DNA of 64,000 bases, from NCBI GenBank assembly GCA_900696465.1, contig CAADGE010000035.1, forward strand, positions 62,001 to 126,000, written 5' to 3'. The notes beneath the pieces were generated by a model. It was not told the origin of the DNA, did not search any database, and was given only the letters and a program-made list of their open reading frames with translations. Below are positions 55,690 through 64,000 of the stretch, in pieces. Within the stretch, counting starts at the first letter, position 1. Each line of letters begins with the position of its first letter. The position numbers were made by a program, and so were the translations under genes. This DNA comes from an uncultured Planctomycetota bacterium (GTDB lineage: Bacteria > Planctomycetota > Phycisphaerae > UBA1845 > UTPLA1).

Positions 55690-56466
55690 ATGTTCATACC
55701 GCCGGCGCGCCTGCGTGCTTCTGCTGGGGCGATTGCTTTCATGGCAATGGGCATCGTTATCGGCTGTACGAACGAGACTGCGCATGTCGGTGAAGAGGAC
55801 AGCACCGGAACGGGGTCGATCGTGGTGGCCGATGATCTGCTGGCCAGGTCGGCCGCGGCCCACAAACGTCTGACCACGCTTCGTGCCACCGGCTTTCTCA
55901 GAGATGCTCGCCGAGGCCCTGCGAGAGTACTCCCCCTGCGATGGATGCTCGCAAAGCCGGAACGCTGCCGGCTACAGATCGGCGAGGAAGTGGCCATCGT
56001 TCTGCAGGACCAGTGGTGGTCGTACCGCGCCGATGTGCAGCGCTTCCGCACGCATCGACTCTTCACAAAGACGCCGGTGGAAACGGCGGGGATGCTGCTA
56101 TCAGACGGTGTGTCATTTTTGCTGCCGTCCCTGTTTCTGCGCGGGGAATCCGCATTCGAACGCGACCGCTTCGGCAAATTCATCGGCTGGCGACTGATGG
56201 GCGCCGGATGGCTCGGCGCGCTGCCGTGTTATGTCTTCGAACGGCAAGACGCATCGACTGACTCGCCGACGGTGATGCGCCTGTATCTCGATCAGGAATC
56301 GCTGCTGCTTCGAGGATGGACCTTGGAAGCCCTGCGTGAGGACGGCAGCCGGCGGCTCCTGCTGGAAGTTCGATATACGGAGCTGCTTCCCAATTTGACG
56401 CCTGCCCCGGACGCCTTCCAGGTCCGGCCCCCGGAGCCGATTCCGATGACCGAAGATTCACGATAA
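55690..56466 (+). CDS. Hypothetical lipoprotein (LolA/LppX-like fold possible)
   Basis: 258 residues from ATG 55690; GAGGT about 7 nt upstream decides against the longer frame beginning at 55573. Signal peptide ASAGAIAFMAMG with lipobox IVIGC. The mature chain alternates strands with many aromatic residues: ARVLPLRWMLAKPERCRLQI, VLQDQWWSYRADVQRFRTHR, VMRLYLDQESLLLRGWTLEA. The pattern of a half-barrel with a late LLRGWTLEA strand recalls LolA/DUF2092 lipid-binding folds, by impression only. The GT39 gene starts 44 nt further, so the two could work together. Confidence 0.65.
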   Translation: MFIPPARLRASAGAIAFMAMGIVIGCTNETAHVGEEDSTGTGSIVVADDLLARSAAAHKRLTTLRATGFLRDARRGPARVLPLRWMLAKPERCRLQIGEEVAIVLQDQWWSYRADVQRFRTHRLFTKTPVETAGMLLSDGVSFLLPSLFLRGESAFERDRFGKFIGWRLMGAGWLGALPCYVFERQDASTDSPTVMRLYLDQESLLLRGWTLEALREDGSRRLLLEVRYTELLPNLTPAPDAFQVRPPEPIPMTEDSR

Positions 56467-56510
56467 CGGCCGCACTTGCCCGATGAGTTGCTTGCATTCA
56501 GGACGGAAGA

Positions 56511-58250
56511 ATGAGTTCAATCGCCCACGACGACGCGACGGGTCGACCAACCCTGCCCGATGCGCGGCCGGTATCGGAGAGTGCCGTAATTCTGGCACTC
56601 TCCGTAATCGTGCTGGTCGGAGCCGCCCTGCGCATCTTCCGGCTGGACAGCGTTCCGCCGGCGATCAACCAGGATGAAGCTATCCACGCCTACGACGCAT
56701 GGTGCCTGCTCCAGACGGGCCGCGACCACGACGGGGCGTCGTGGCCGATCTTCTTTCGGGCCTTCGGCGATTACCATCCCGCGCCGTTCGTTTATCTGTT
56801 GATCCCGTTTCAGGCCGTCATGGGGCTTGGCGTGTGGAGCGCGCGACTTCCGGCCGCGCTCATGGGTGTGCTCGCTCTGCCGCTCGCATTCCTCCTGGTG
56901 CGTAAACGTTATGGAGCGGTCGCGGGACTGGCGACGGCAGCACTGCTCGCGATCTCACCCTGGCATCTGCACTTGAACCGGTTGGCTCTGGAGGCGGGAA
57001 TCTGCCCGACCCTGATTCTTGCCGGGCTGGTCGCACTGGATGCTGCCAATCCGACTCGCTGCGACGATCGTGGCGCTTTGTCCGCGCGGCGCCTTGGTTG
57101 GCTGCTCTTATCCGGGATTCTACTGGGGCTTTGCACGTGGACTTACCACGCCATGCGCGTGTTCGTTCCGCTGCTGCTGTTCGGGATAATTGTCATCTAT
57201 TGCCGAAGCATTCTTGAATCAGCAGCGCGGCCGGCCGGCAGATTCAACCTCATCGTCTGGGCGGGCGGCTTTCTGATCGGCCTGCTGCCGTTTCTTGTGG
57301 CGTGGGTCGTCGCGCCGCAGCAGGTATGGGCCCGGGCGACGTCCGTGTCGAATTTCGACGAATCTGGCGGACTTGCAGGCATCGTACGCGGCATGCTTGT
57401 TCATTACCTGCGCCACTTCTCACCCGATTTTCTCTTTCGTCGCGGCGATCCTTCCATGATCCAGTCCGTGCCGGATTTCGGTCAGCTCTACCTCACCTAC
57501 CTGCTGCTCGTCCCGATCGGTCTCTGGCAGGTCCTCCGCGAAAGCCGCGCGGATCGATTCGGCCGATTGCTCCTCTGGTGGATGCTCATCGGACCAATGC
57601 CTTCAGCGCTTTCTTACTGGCCGGGGGGGCACAGCTTGCGCAGCGTCGGCTCGTTACCCGTGTACGACATCTTCGCGGCCATCGGGCTGTGCAGACTGTT
57701 CTCGATGCCGTTCGGTCGAGTGCGCCGCGTTGCGGTCGGCCTCGCAACGCTCTGCACATTGGGCGTAACCGTGCAGTCGGGCTACTTTCTTCATCGCTTC
57801 TTCGTCGATTACCCGGTCCGCGCAGCGGCGGCCTTTGAGTCGGAATGGCGCGATGTCTTCGCTGCCGCACAGGCCCGGCAGGCGGAGTACGACTTCGTCC
57901 TGTTCACGACACACCGGTCGAATCAGCCCGGCGCGCTGTATCTGTTCTGGACGCGGATGGACCCGGCCGCCTGTCAGGCGGCTCAACGTGTTTGCGAACC
58001 CTTCGGCATCGTCGACCGCATCGTGCAGATCGACCGCGTCGTCTTTCAGCCGAGTGAAAACCTCAAGGCCCTCACCGCAGTGCCGGGCGTTTCGGCGAGA
58101 GTCCTCGCTGCCGAGCGTCCGGAAATACCAGTCGATGGAAAGGTATTGCAGCGCTTCAACTATCCCGACGGGCGCGAGGCCATGATTCTCTACGAGGTGC
58201 GGATCGGTGAGGCGGGGGGCGCTTCAGACGATGCGACAGAAGCGAAGTGA
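56511..58250 (+). CDS. GT39-type membrane glycosyltransferase (PMT/ArnT-like)
   Basis: 579 residues. About 11 membrane helices in the first 450 residues. The first extracytoplasmic loop holds the GT-C catalytic aspartate in the motif INQDEAIHAYDAW (about 48-60), with DYHPAPFVYLLIPFQAVMGLG following, as in the ArnT/PMT_2 family. Such enzymes move a sugar from an isoprenoid-phosphate carrier onto proteins or lipid A outside the cytoplasm. The C-terminal 140 residues are soluble. Lipid A genes in this window make an LPS target possible but nothing proves it. The upstream lipoprotein is probably co-transcribed. Confidence 0.88.
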   Translation: MSSIAHDDATGRPTLPDARPVSESAVILALSVIVLVGAALRIFRLDSVPPAINQDEAIHAYDAWCLLQTGRDHDGASWPIFFRAFGDYHPAPFVYLLIPFQAVMGLGVWSARLPAALMGVLALPLAFLLVRKRYGAVAGLATAALLAISPWHLHLNRLALEAGICPTLILAGLVALDAANPTRCDDRGALSARRLGWLLLSGILLGLCTWTYHAMRVFVPLLLFGIIVIYCRSILESAARPAGRFNLIVWAGGFLIGLLPFLVAWVVAPQQVWARATSVSNFDESGGLAGIVRGMLVHYLRHFSPDFLFRRGDPSMIQSVPDFGQLYLTYLLLVPIGLWQVLRESRADRFGRLLLWWMLIGPMPSALSYWPGGHSLRSVGSLPVYDIFAAIGLCRLFSMPFGRVRRVAVGLATLCTLGVTVQSGYFLHRFFVDYPVRAAAAFESEWRDVFAAAQARQAEYDFVLFTTHRSNQPGALYLFWTRMDPAACQAAQRVCEPFGIVDRIVQIDRVVFQPSENLKALTAVPGVSARVLAAERPEIPVDGKVLQRFNYPDGREAMILYEVRIGEAGGASDDATEAK

Positions 58251-58261
58251 CGAACGGCGCG

Positions 58262-58924
58262 CTAGGGCGTGATGGTTCGCTCAACGGGCTGCTGCGCGGC
58301 TAGATTCTGTCGCTCGATGTATTCCACGATGCCGGTCAGCATTGCCTCCCAGTCGCGGAGGGTCTCGTCAAGCTCGTACTGAAGAATATCGCCGAGCAGA
58401 ACATGGTCGCGTGATTCGATCGCGCCCTTCAGGCCGCGCAACTGCCGGGCCAGATCGTGGAGCCAGTCAAGCAGCGGGCGGTCATGGATGACCACGTGCT
58501 CGAAGTCCAGCCCGCACAGCGACCCGCCCTGAATGATCGCCTCGTGGGTCTGTCCCCAGACGTTCAGGCAGCGGACCAGGGCGGACATGGCCTCCGGGAT
58601 CCGTCCGTGGGCGAGGGCCTCCGACGCCTCCTTCACGGTCACGAAGGTATCGGCGAGTGCCATGCGGGTCTGCTTGAGTGCCACGGATACGACATCGAAC
58701 GGGTGCCCGGTGATGAACTCCAGCCGGGTAAAACCCTGTGCCGGGCTGGCCAGCACTTGATCCAGATGCTCGGGGGAAACATCGACGCCGTCGCAGCGGA
58801 CGCCGAAAATCATCAGATTGGTGCCGCTTAGTTTCCCGCGGGCCGCATCAAGGGCCTGGCCGACGGTGGCGCGATCCACGGGCATGGGCAGTTCAATCGG
58901 TTGACTGTCGAGAAGAATGTTCAT
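58262..58924 (-). CDS. Hypothetical cytoplasmic protein
   Basis: 220 residues from ATG 58924 (MNILLDSQPIELPMPVDRAT); the frame is open to 59059 with unlikely residues. The N-terminus looks like a ubiquitin-like or small beta-grasp module (about 1-80: LMIFGVRCDGVDVSPEHLDQ), followed by a helical bundle (VVSVALKQTRMALADTFVTV, LLDWLHDLARQLRGLKGAIE). No known family. It starts 51 nt after the end of the acidic tail-anchored protein gene, so the two probably belong together. Confidence 0.62.
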   Translation of the reverse strand: MNILLDSQPIELPMPVDRATVGQALDAARGKLSGTNLMIFGVRCDGVDVSPEHLDQVLASPAQGFTRLEFITGHPFDVVSVALKQTRMALADTFVTVKEASEALAHGRIPEAMSALVRCLNVWGQTHEAIIQGGSLCGLDFEHVVIHDRPLLDWLHDLARQLRGLKGAIESRDHVLLGDILQYELDETLRDWEAMLTGIVEYIERQNLAAQQPVERTITP

Positions 58925-58974
58925 TTCCACCCGCCGCTCAGGTGCTTGCCGCGCGCCGTGTGCGTGATCGGCCT

Positions 58975-59847
58975 TCAGGCCAGGATCGTTCGCAGGAGCC
59001 AGATGCAGGCCATTCCACAGGCCGCCGTGATACCGGCTGACGTGAGCATCACGTCCCAACGGAATCGCCGCCGACCCGTGCCGTCGGTGCCGCCGAAGGG
59101 ATCACCGGGACGCCACGTTAACCGTGCGGGCACCAGTCGACCGTCTCCAATGCGCTTCGGAAGTGCCACACGATGGGCACTGACATCCATTTCCGGCGAT
59201 TCGATTTCCGGGGTCGACGCCTCCTGCTGCAATGCGTGTTCCTCTTGCCCCGGTTCGCGCTCGATTTCGGCGGACACCGCTTCCACCGCCGGGAGGCCTG
59301 TGGATCGTGTCAGCCCGGCCAGCGTCTCTTCCACGGGTGTCTGCACGATCGGCATCGACAGGACCACATCCTCGATGGCGCTGTGATCGTCTTCCAGTAC
59401 GGGCAACGCGGACGCCTCCCGGCCGGCGGTGCTCGGGCGTGTCAGGCGGTCGAGTTCGTCGAACCCCAGATCGTCGTAGTCGTCTTGCGCGGCCGTCTGC
59501 TCACTGTTGCGCGACTTGATCTCATCCAGATCGGTGTCCCACGGCCAATTGTCGTGATCCTCCGTTGCCGATGAAGTTGTCTCTGTGTAGACGGATCCTG
59601 CGTCTTCCGTGGCGACCGTCTGGGAGCGAACTTCCTCCAGGATGGAATCCTCGATGTCCGCATCATCGAAGTCCTCGGGACGGCTGATGGTGAGCCGCGG
59701 AGCAGCCGCTTCGACCGTATCGCTGACCTCGTTGAGGAAGTCGTCCAGTCCGTCCTTTGCGACGTGAGAACCGCCAAAGAGCGTCTCCTCGTCGGACGAA
59801 GTCTTCGTTGAATTCAGGGCTGTATCCATTCTCGCATTCTCACTCAT
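58975..59847 (-). CDS. Acidic protein with C-terminal membrane anchor
   Basis: 290 residues; GGGAGG 7 nt before the ATG. The first 230 residues are strongly acidic and low in hydrophobics (DDFLNEVSDTVEAAAPRLTI, FDDADIEDSILEEVRSQTVA), so largely disordered. A basic patch (PKRIGDGRLVPARLTWRPG, GRRRFRWD) precedes a single C-terminal hydrophobic helix (VMLTSAGITAACGMACIWLL). This is a tail-anchored layout with the acidic part in the cytoplasm. No signal peptide, no known domain. Upstream partner of the 58262-58924 gene; function unknown. Confidence 0.65.
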   Translation of the reverse strand: MSENARMDTALNSTKTSSDEETLFGGSHVAKDGLDDFLNEVSDTVEAAAPRLTISRPEDFDDADIEDSILEEVRSQTVATEDAGSVYTETTSSATEDHDNWPWDTDLDEIKSRNSEQTAAQDDYDDLGFDELDRLTRPSTAGREASALPVLEDDHSAIEDVVLSMPIVQTPVEETLAGLTRSTGLPAVEAVSAEIEREPGQEEHALQQEASTPEIESPEMDVSAHRVALPKRIGDGRLVPARLTWRPGDPFGGTDGTGRRRFRWDVMLTSAGITAACGMACIWLLRTILA

Positions 59848-60198
59848 GGGTCGCCTCCCCTCGCGCTACGCTTGGAAGGATCGAAAGTTACGCAACCGAC
59901 TACCCCGTTATCGGCCATTCCGCCCGCGAACTTGATCGGAACGATGCGATGCTAAGTCTCGCAAATGCTTTCTCTTACATTCTCTATCGTCCACCGGGCA
60001 AGGCTTCGAGCGCACTTTCTGCCGGCCCCTGCTTGTCCGCGTTCAGTAAGGTCTCACCAGACCGGAATCCATCCGTCGCTCGCTTTCGCCGACAATAGCC
60101 CAGCCGGCATTCTTCCCGCTTGGGTAGATCTGCTACTTCTAGATTGAGGCGGGGACGGTGTCAGGTGGCGCAACGACGCAGCTCACGAAAGGGCCGTC
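59848..60198. other. Divergent intergenic region, no gene seen
   Basis: 351 bases between the tail-anchored protein gene (minus) and hom (plus). The only short frames lack ribosome sites. I could not place a promoter with confidence, and I see no T-box or other amino-acid riboswitch fold before hom. Confidence 0.5.
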
Positions 60199-61521
60199 AT
60201 GGCGGATCGGATCGGCATCGGCATCCTGGGCTTCGGTACGGTCGGGCAGGCCGTCGCGCGCATCCTGCTGGAAGACGCGGCGGCAATGGAGGCCCGTACC
60301 GGCCTGCGGCTCGAGCTGCGCCACGTCGTTGCGCGCGATCTGACCAAGCCGCGCGAGGTTACGCTGCCTGACGACGTCCTGTCCGCCGATCCGGCGAGGA
60401 TGTTCTCAGACTGCGAAACGCAAATCGTCGTCGAACTGATCGGCGGCGTGGATCGCGCCAAAGAGCTGATACGGGCAGCCCTGCAGGCAGGTAAAGATGT
60501 CGTGACGGCGAACAAGGCCCTGCTGGCCACGGCACCGAGAGAAATCTTCTCAGCGGCGCGCACCGCCGGACGCTGCATCGCCTTCGAAGCATCCGTCGCG
60601 GGCTGTATCCCGATCATCGAATCCGTCCGCCGCGGGCTCGTCGCCAACCGCATCGACGCCGTGCACGGCATCCTCAACGGCACCTGCAACTACATCCTGA
60701 CGCGTATGCTCGACGACGGCATCAGTTACGCGGAAGTCCTCGCCGATGCTCAGCGGCTCGGTTATGCGGAAGCCGATCCGACGCTCGACGTGGACGGCAC
60801 CGACTCGGCGCACAAACTCGCCATCCTCGCGTCCATCGCCGTGCGTCAATCGTGCGAACTCGATCGCGTGCAGGTCGAGGGCATCACGAACATCGAGTTG
60901 AACGACCTGGCCGAGGGTCGGGACCTCGGCTACGTCTGCAAACTGCTGGCCTCCGCGCGACGCCACGACGACGGCCTCGAGCTGACCGTCGCGCCGACCT
61001 TCGTTCCACGTGAGCATCCCCTCGCTGCCGTGTCTGGTCCGTTCAACGCAATCAGCGTCTACGGCAGCGCCGCGGGCCACGCCTTTTTTTACGGTCGCGG
61101 CGCCGGAGGAATGCCCACGGCCAGCGCGGTCATCTCCGATATCGTCGACACGGCGATCGGCAACGCCCGGCGCACGTTCGAGCAGCTTGTCGCCCTGCCG
61201 GATCAGACGCCGTCCGCGAAGTATCGCACGACGGGAGAGTCAATCGCGCGGCACTACCTTCGCATCGGCTTGCTCGATCGCCCCGGCGGCATCGGCCGTA
61301 TCGCCGCCGCCCTCGGCGCCGAAGGCATCAGCATCGCCACCATCACGCAGCACGAACCGCCGCGCGATAGCGCGACACACGTCGTGCCTGTCATCGTGAC
61401 GACGCACCCCGTGAAACGCATCGCCATCGACCGCGCCGTGGCCGCCATGACCACGATCAAAGGCGTCGTCGGCCGGCCGGTGTGCATCCCGGTCTTTACC
61501 GGCGAGACCGACGCAAAGTGA
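60199..61521 (+). CDS. hom: Homoserine dehydrogenase
   Basis: 440 residues. NADPH-dependent reduction of aspartate semialdehyde to homoserine (threonine, methionine, isoleucine route). NAD(P)-binding IGILGFGTVGQAVARIL at the start. The substrate domain has VVTANKALLA, AFEASVAGCIPIIESVRRGL, GILNGTCNYILTRM and GYAEADPTLDVDGTDSAHKLAILA, with the catalytic lysine in the last block. The C-terminal ACT domain (about 350-435: YLRIGLLDRPGGIGRIAAAL) suggests feedback by threonine. The length matches the monofunctional type. GAAAGGG lies about 6 nt before the ATG. No thrB/thrC or aspartokinase neighbours. Confidence 0.96.
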   Translation: MADRIGIGILGFGTVGQAVARILLEDAAAMEARTGLRLELRHVVARDLTKPREVTLPDDVLSADPARMFSDCETQIVVELIGGVDRAKELIRAALQAGKDVVTANKALLATAPREIFSAARTAGRCIAFEASVAGCIPIIESVRRGLVANRIDAVHGILNGTCNYILTRMLDDGISYAEVLADAQRLGYAEADPTLDVDGTDSAHKLAILASIAVRQSCELDRVQVEGITNIELNDLAEGRDLGYVCKLLASARRHDDGLELTVAPTFVPREHPLAAVSGPFNAISVYGSAAGHAFFYGRGAGGMPTASAVISDIVDTAIGNARRTFEQLVALPDQTPSAKYRTTGESIARHYLRIGLLDRPGGIGRIAAALGAEGISIATITQHEPPRDSATHVVPVIVTTHPVKRIAIDRAVAAMTTIKGVVGRPVCIPVFTGETDAK

Positions 61522-61605
61522 CGCCTCCTGCAGGATCGCAAGACATGATGACAAGACAAGCGTTGGGTGGCATGGTTGCGGTATTGGGCAGCATGCCACC
61601 GTGAC

Positions 61606-63663
61606 TCATCCCTTTCCGCCGACGGCCTGCCACAATAACTCCGCGATGTCGAATTGCTTCACATCTTCGCGGCTGCGGCCAGCAAGCCCGTCGATGAGCA
61701 TGCGCTGGCAGAAGGGGCAGCTCGACGCCACCATGTCGGGCTTCGTCTCCAGGAGCTGATCCGTGCGCTTGAGGTTGACGCGTTCATCCTGTGCCCCCGG
61801 CCGGGCGTGCTCCTCCTCCTTGAACATCTGCGCGCCGCCGGCCCCGCAGCACATGCCGCGGTCGCGCGTGGCCGTCGGCTCCAGCACGGTAAGCCCCGGT
61901 ATGCTGCGAAGCGTCTCGCGCGGCGGCTCGTAAATCTCGTTGTACCGGCCAAGGTAGCACGAATCGTGAAAAGCGACCTTGGCGTCGATGCGATTCGTCG
62001 GCCGCAGCTTGCCGTCGGCCACGAGCTGCGCCAGAAACTCCGAATGATGCACGACTCGGAACTTCGCCCCGAAGTCGGGGTACTCATTCGCCAGCGTGTT
62101 GAAGCAGTGCGGGCACGTCGTAACAATCGTCCTGGGCTTGTAGTTGTTGAGTATCTCCGCGTTCTGCTGGGCGAGCATTTGGAAGAGAAACTCGTTACCC
62201 GCCCGCCGTGCCGGGTCGCCAGTGCAGCACTCTTCCTCGCCGAGAATCGCGTAATTCACCCCGGCGGTGTTGAGCAGATTCGCCATCGCCCGGGTGATGC
62301 GCCGCGCGCGATCGTCAAACGACGCAGAGCAGCCGACCCAGAACAGCACGTCGGCGTCGGGCTTCTCCGCCATGCGCGGCACTGCCAGCCCTTCGGTCCA
62401 CGCCGCCCGATCGGACGACGGGAAATTCCACGGGTTTGAATTCGTTTCCATTCCGCGGAAGGCGTTCTGCAACTCGGCAGGGAACTCGGACTTTTCCATC
62501 ACCAGGTTGCGACGCATGTCCACGATCTTGTCCACATACGTGATGAAGACCGGGCACTCCGTCTCGCAGGCCCCGCAGGTCGTGCAGGCCCAGAGCACTT
62601 CGGGCTTGATGACATCGGGCACCAATTCCGGCAATCCGCCATTGCCGTCCTCCGCACCCTCGGCCCCTTGGCTCCTCGACCCCTTGGCCCCTACGAGCGC
62701 CTTCTCATGCTTGTAGAGATAATCCCGCAGATCGAGCGTGAGCTGCTTCGGCGACAGCAGTTTGCCGGTGCCATGCGCGGGGCACTGATCAGTGCAGCGG
62801 CCGCACTCGGTGCAGGTGTAAAGATCGAGCACGGCCTTCCACGAAAGCTGCTCAATGCGCTTAAGGCCCAGTGTTTCCTCGCGTTCCAGCATGCCTTCGA
62901 TGTCCGGCACATTCGGCAACCGCCCGCGCGGTGCGAGCGATTGGAAAAAGACATTCGGGATGCCGGTGACCACGTGGAAATGTTTTGAGATCGGCAGGAG
63001 GTTCAGAAAGAGCAGGACCAGCGTGCCATGCGTCCAGAAACCGAGATGCCGCAGGACGTTCAACGTGCCGTCCGAAACATGGGCAAGCGCCATTGCGGCG
63101 ATGGAGCCCGCCGGCTCGACGGCGTGAAACTCGATGGCCGCGCCTTCAGCCCGTGCGACGCGCACCATCTCCGCCCCGTCGTAGAGCAGGTCCGCCAACA
63201 TCATCGTGGCGATAATGAGCAGGATGAGGATCCCTTCGAAGCCCTTGGAGAGCCGCTCCGGCTTGAGCACGATTCGGTAGTAGAAGAAGAGCGACGTGCC
63301 TGCGAGCACAAGCACGACGAAGATGTCTTTCAGAAAAGAATAGACCTTGCCCAGCGGCTGGCCGACGCCGAAGACCCAGAAGTTGAACGATTCATCGTAG
63401 CCGCGGCCCCAGAGAATCAGCGTCCGCAGCAGCAGGACAATGAAGCCGAGGAAGATGAGCTGATGCGCGATGCCCGCCCACCAGTATCGGCGCATGCGCT
63501 TCTGTGCGAAAGCGTATTCCCATGTGCGCCGGATCCGCTCGCCCAAGTGATCAAAGCGGCTTTCATTCGGCCCCAACGTCATCAATCGCCAGCGGCGATA
63601 CAACTGCCAAGCAAACAGTCCCCAGGCGCCGACCAGGAGAATCGTCATGGTGGTTGGATTCAT
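61606..63663 (-). CDS. Membrane Fe-S heterodisulfide-reductase-like protein (probable ETF:quinone oxidoreductase)
   Basis: 685 residues. The N-terminal 240 residues carry about five or six membrane helices of NarI-like cytochrome-b type (YWWAGIAHQLIFLGFIVLLL, FWTHGTLVLLFLNLLPISKH), with histidines that could hold heme. Then two ferredoxin motifs (CTECGRCTDQCP and CTTCGACETECP). Two CCG domains follow (GEEECCTGDPARRAGN ... TTCPHCFNTLANEYP; CCGAGGAQMF ... SSCPFCQRML), as in HdrD. Next to etfA (87 nt, same strand), this fits the EMO/EtfQ-type enzyme that takes electrons from ETF to menaquinone in fatty- or amino-acid oxidation. A short low-complexity insert (about 330-350) separates the ferredoxin motifs. 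No ribosome site decides the start. Confidence 0.87.
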   Translation of the reverse strand: MNPTTMTILLVGAWGLFAWQLYRRWRLMTLGPNESRFDHLGERIRRTWEYAFAQKRMRRYWWAGIAHQLIFLGFIVLLLRTLILWGRGYDESFNFWVFGVGQPLGKVYSFLKDIFVVLVLAGTSLFFYYRIVLKPERLSKGFEGILILLIIATMMLADLLYDGAEMVRVARAEGAAIEFHAVEPAGSIAAMALAHVSDGTLNVLRHLGFWTHGTLVLLFLNLLPISKHFHVVTGIPNVFFQSLAPRGRLPNVPDIEGMLEREETLGLKRIEQLSWKAVLDLYTCTECGRCTDQCPAHGTGKLLSPKQLTLDLRDYLYKHEKALVGAKGSRSQGAEGAEDGNGGLPELVPDVIKPEVLWACTTCGACETECPVFITYVDKIVDMRRNLVMEKSEFPAELQNAFRGMETNSNPWNFPSSDRAAWTEGLAVPRMAEKPDADVLFWVGCSASFDDRARRITRAMANLLNTAGVNYAILGEEECCTGDPARRAGNEFLFQMLAQQNAEILNNYKPRTIVTTCPHCFNTLANEYPDFGAKFRVVHHSEFLAQLVADGKLRPTNRIDAKVAFHDSCYLGRYNEIYEPPRETLRSIPGLTVLEPTATRDRGMCCGAGGAQMFKEEEHARPGAQDERVNLKRTDQLLETKPDMVASSCPFCQRMLIDGLAGRSREDVKQFDIAELLWQAVGGKG

Positions 63664-63750
63664 GCACTATCCCGTGAGCGGTTTGAGGATCAGACGTGTG
63701 ACATGGCCGCGGCATTAGGTGACCATGCTCGACGCACACTGTAATCGTTC

Positions 63751-64000
63751 TCAATGACTCCGCACCTTCTTCACTGCTTCCGTAAGCAGCGGCACAAACG
63801 TAAACAGGTCGGCCACCACGCCGTAGTCCGCCACCTTGAAGATCGGCGCTTCCGCGTCGGTGTTGATCGCTACGATGCAACGGCTGCCGCGCATGCCCGC
63901 AAGATGCTGTATCGCCCCGCTGATACCGCAGGCGATGTAGAGCTGCGGTGTCACCGTCTTGCCGGTCAGCCCAACCTGCCGCGAGTGCGGCTGATAACCG
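63751..64000 (-). CDS. etfA: Electron transfer flavoprotein alpha subunit, C-terminal fragment
   Basis: The gene runs off the window end; only the last 83 or so codons are seen. The frame is open to 64000 and translates the family's FAD-binding block: [40 protein letters not shown], and [20 protein letters not shown]. EtfA with EtfB passes electrons from acyl-CoA and other dehydrogenases to a membrane oxidoreductase, here probably the Fe-S protein just downstream. An internal GTG at 63954 is not the real start. Confidence 0.95.
   Translation of the reverse strand, partial: GYQPHSRQVGLTGKTVTPQLYIACGISGAIQHLAGMRGSRCIVAINTDAEAPIFKVADYGVVADLFTFVPLLTEAVKKVRSH

Overview
The window is 64 kb of GC-rich bacterial chromosome (about 60-65% GC by eye) and is almost entirely protein coding, with short gaps and frequent strand changes. 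I saw no rRNA, tRNA, CRISPR array, insertion sequence or phage block. It looks like Planctomycetota. Supporting this are a very long outward-facing PQQ-propeller/TPR protein, a helix-turn-helix fused to a response-regulator receiver, several small lipoproteins of unknown function, an HDOD protein, a CHASE2 adenylate cyclase, and LPS genes (lpxK, gmhB) that imply a Gram-negative envelope. The phylum call is an inference from gene content.

Layout. 0-7 kb: end of a MacB-type ABC permease, an MBL-fold hydrolase, a 1,512-residue PQQ/TPR protein and a lipoprotein. 7-14 kb: zinc-ribbon protein, HAD phosphatase, beta-CASP ribonuclease, GT4 glycosyltransferase, truA and a receiver-GGDEF protein. 15-18.3 kb: an lpxK / deoxyhypusine-synthase-like / gmhB / small membrane protein operon. 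18.4-22.8 kb: two lipoproteins, a membrane protein, an HTH-receiver protein, HDOD and Nudix. 22.9-28.8 kb: PhoH-PIN, LemA, a queuosine-precursor transporter, rho and coaE. 29-37.3 kb: a catabolic block with CoA-acylating semialdehyde dehydrogenase, an orphan DUF104 antitoxin, beta-ureidopropionase-like amidase, an IorA-like protein, and an IorB subunit fused to an ADP-forming acyl-CoA synthetase. 37.4-43 kb: hpt operon and a CHASE2 adenylate cyclase. 43-44.8 kb: a lower-GC pair made of a cysteine-rich lipoprotein and a cysteine-less thioredoxin-fold protein. 44.8-55.4 kb: SpoIID-like lipoprotein, leuS, a coiled-coil protein, an NhaD antiporter, DUF1579 and a beta-propeller lipoprotein. 55.7-64 kb: lipoprotein, GT39 transferase, tail-anchored acidic protein, hom, an ETF:quinone-oxidoreductase-like Fe-S protein and the end of etfA.

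The most notable item is the iorA/iorB-ACD pair. One polypeptide joins the gamma-type subunit of a 2-oxoacid:ferredoxin oxidoreductase to a complete ADP-forming acyl-CoA synthetase in beta-then-alpha order, with the predicted phospho-histidine present. The partner IorA ends without the usual C-terminal ferredoxin domain. This would physically couple oxidative decarboxylation of (aryl)pyruvates to ATP formation. Secondary points are a likely CTG start for the SpoIID-like lipoprotein, a predicted leaderless hpt mRNA, a deoxyhypusine-synthase-like protein lacking the catalytic-lysine loop inside an LPS operon, and the Cys-rich/thioredoxin-like pair.

Starts were moved inward from the longest open frame where a Shine-Dalgarno site, signal peptide or family N-terminus supported it. 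Promoters were read by eye and are candidates only.
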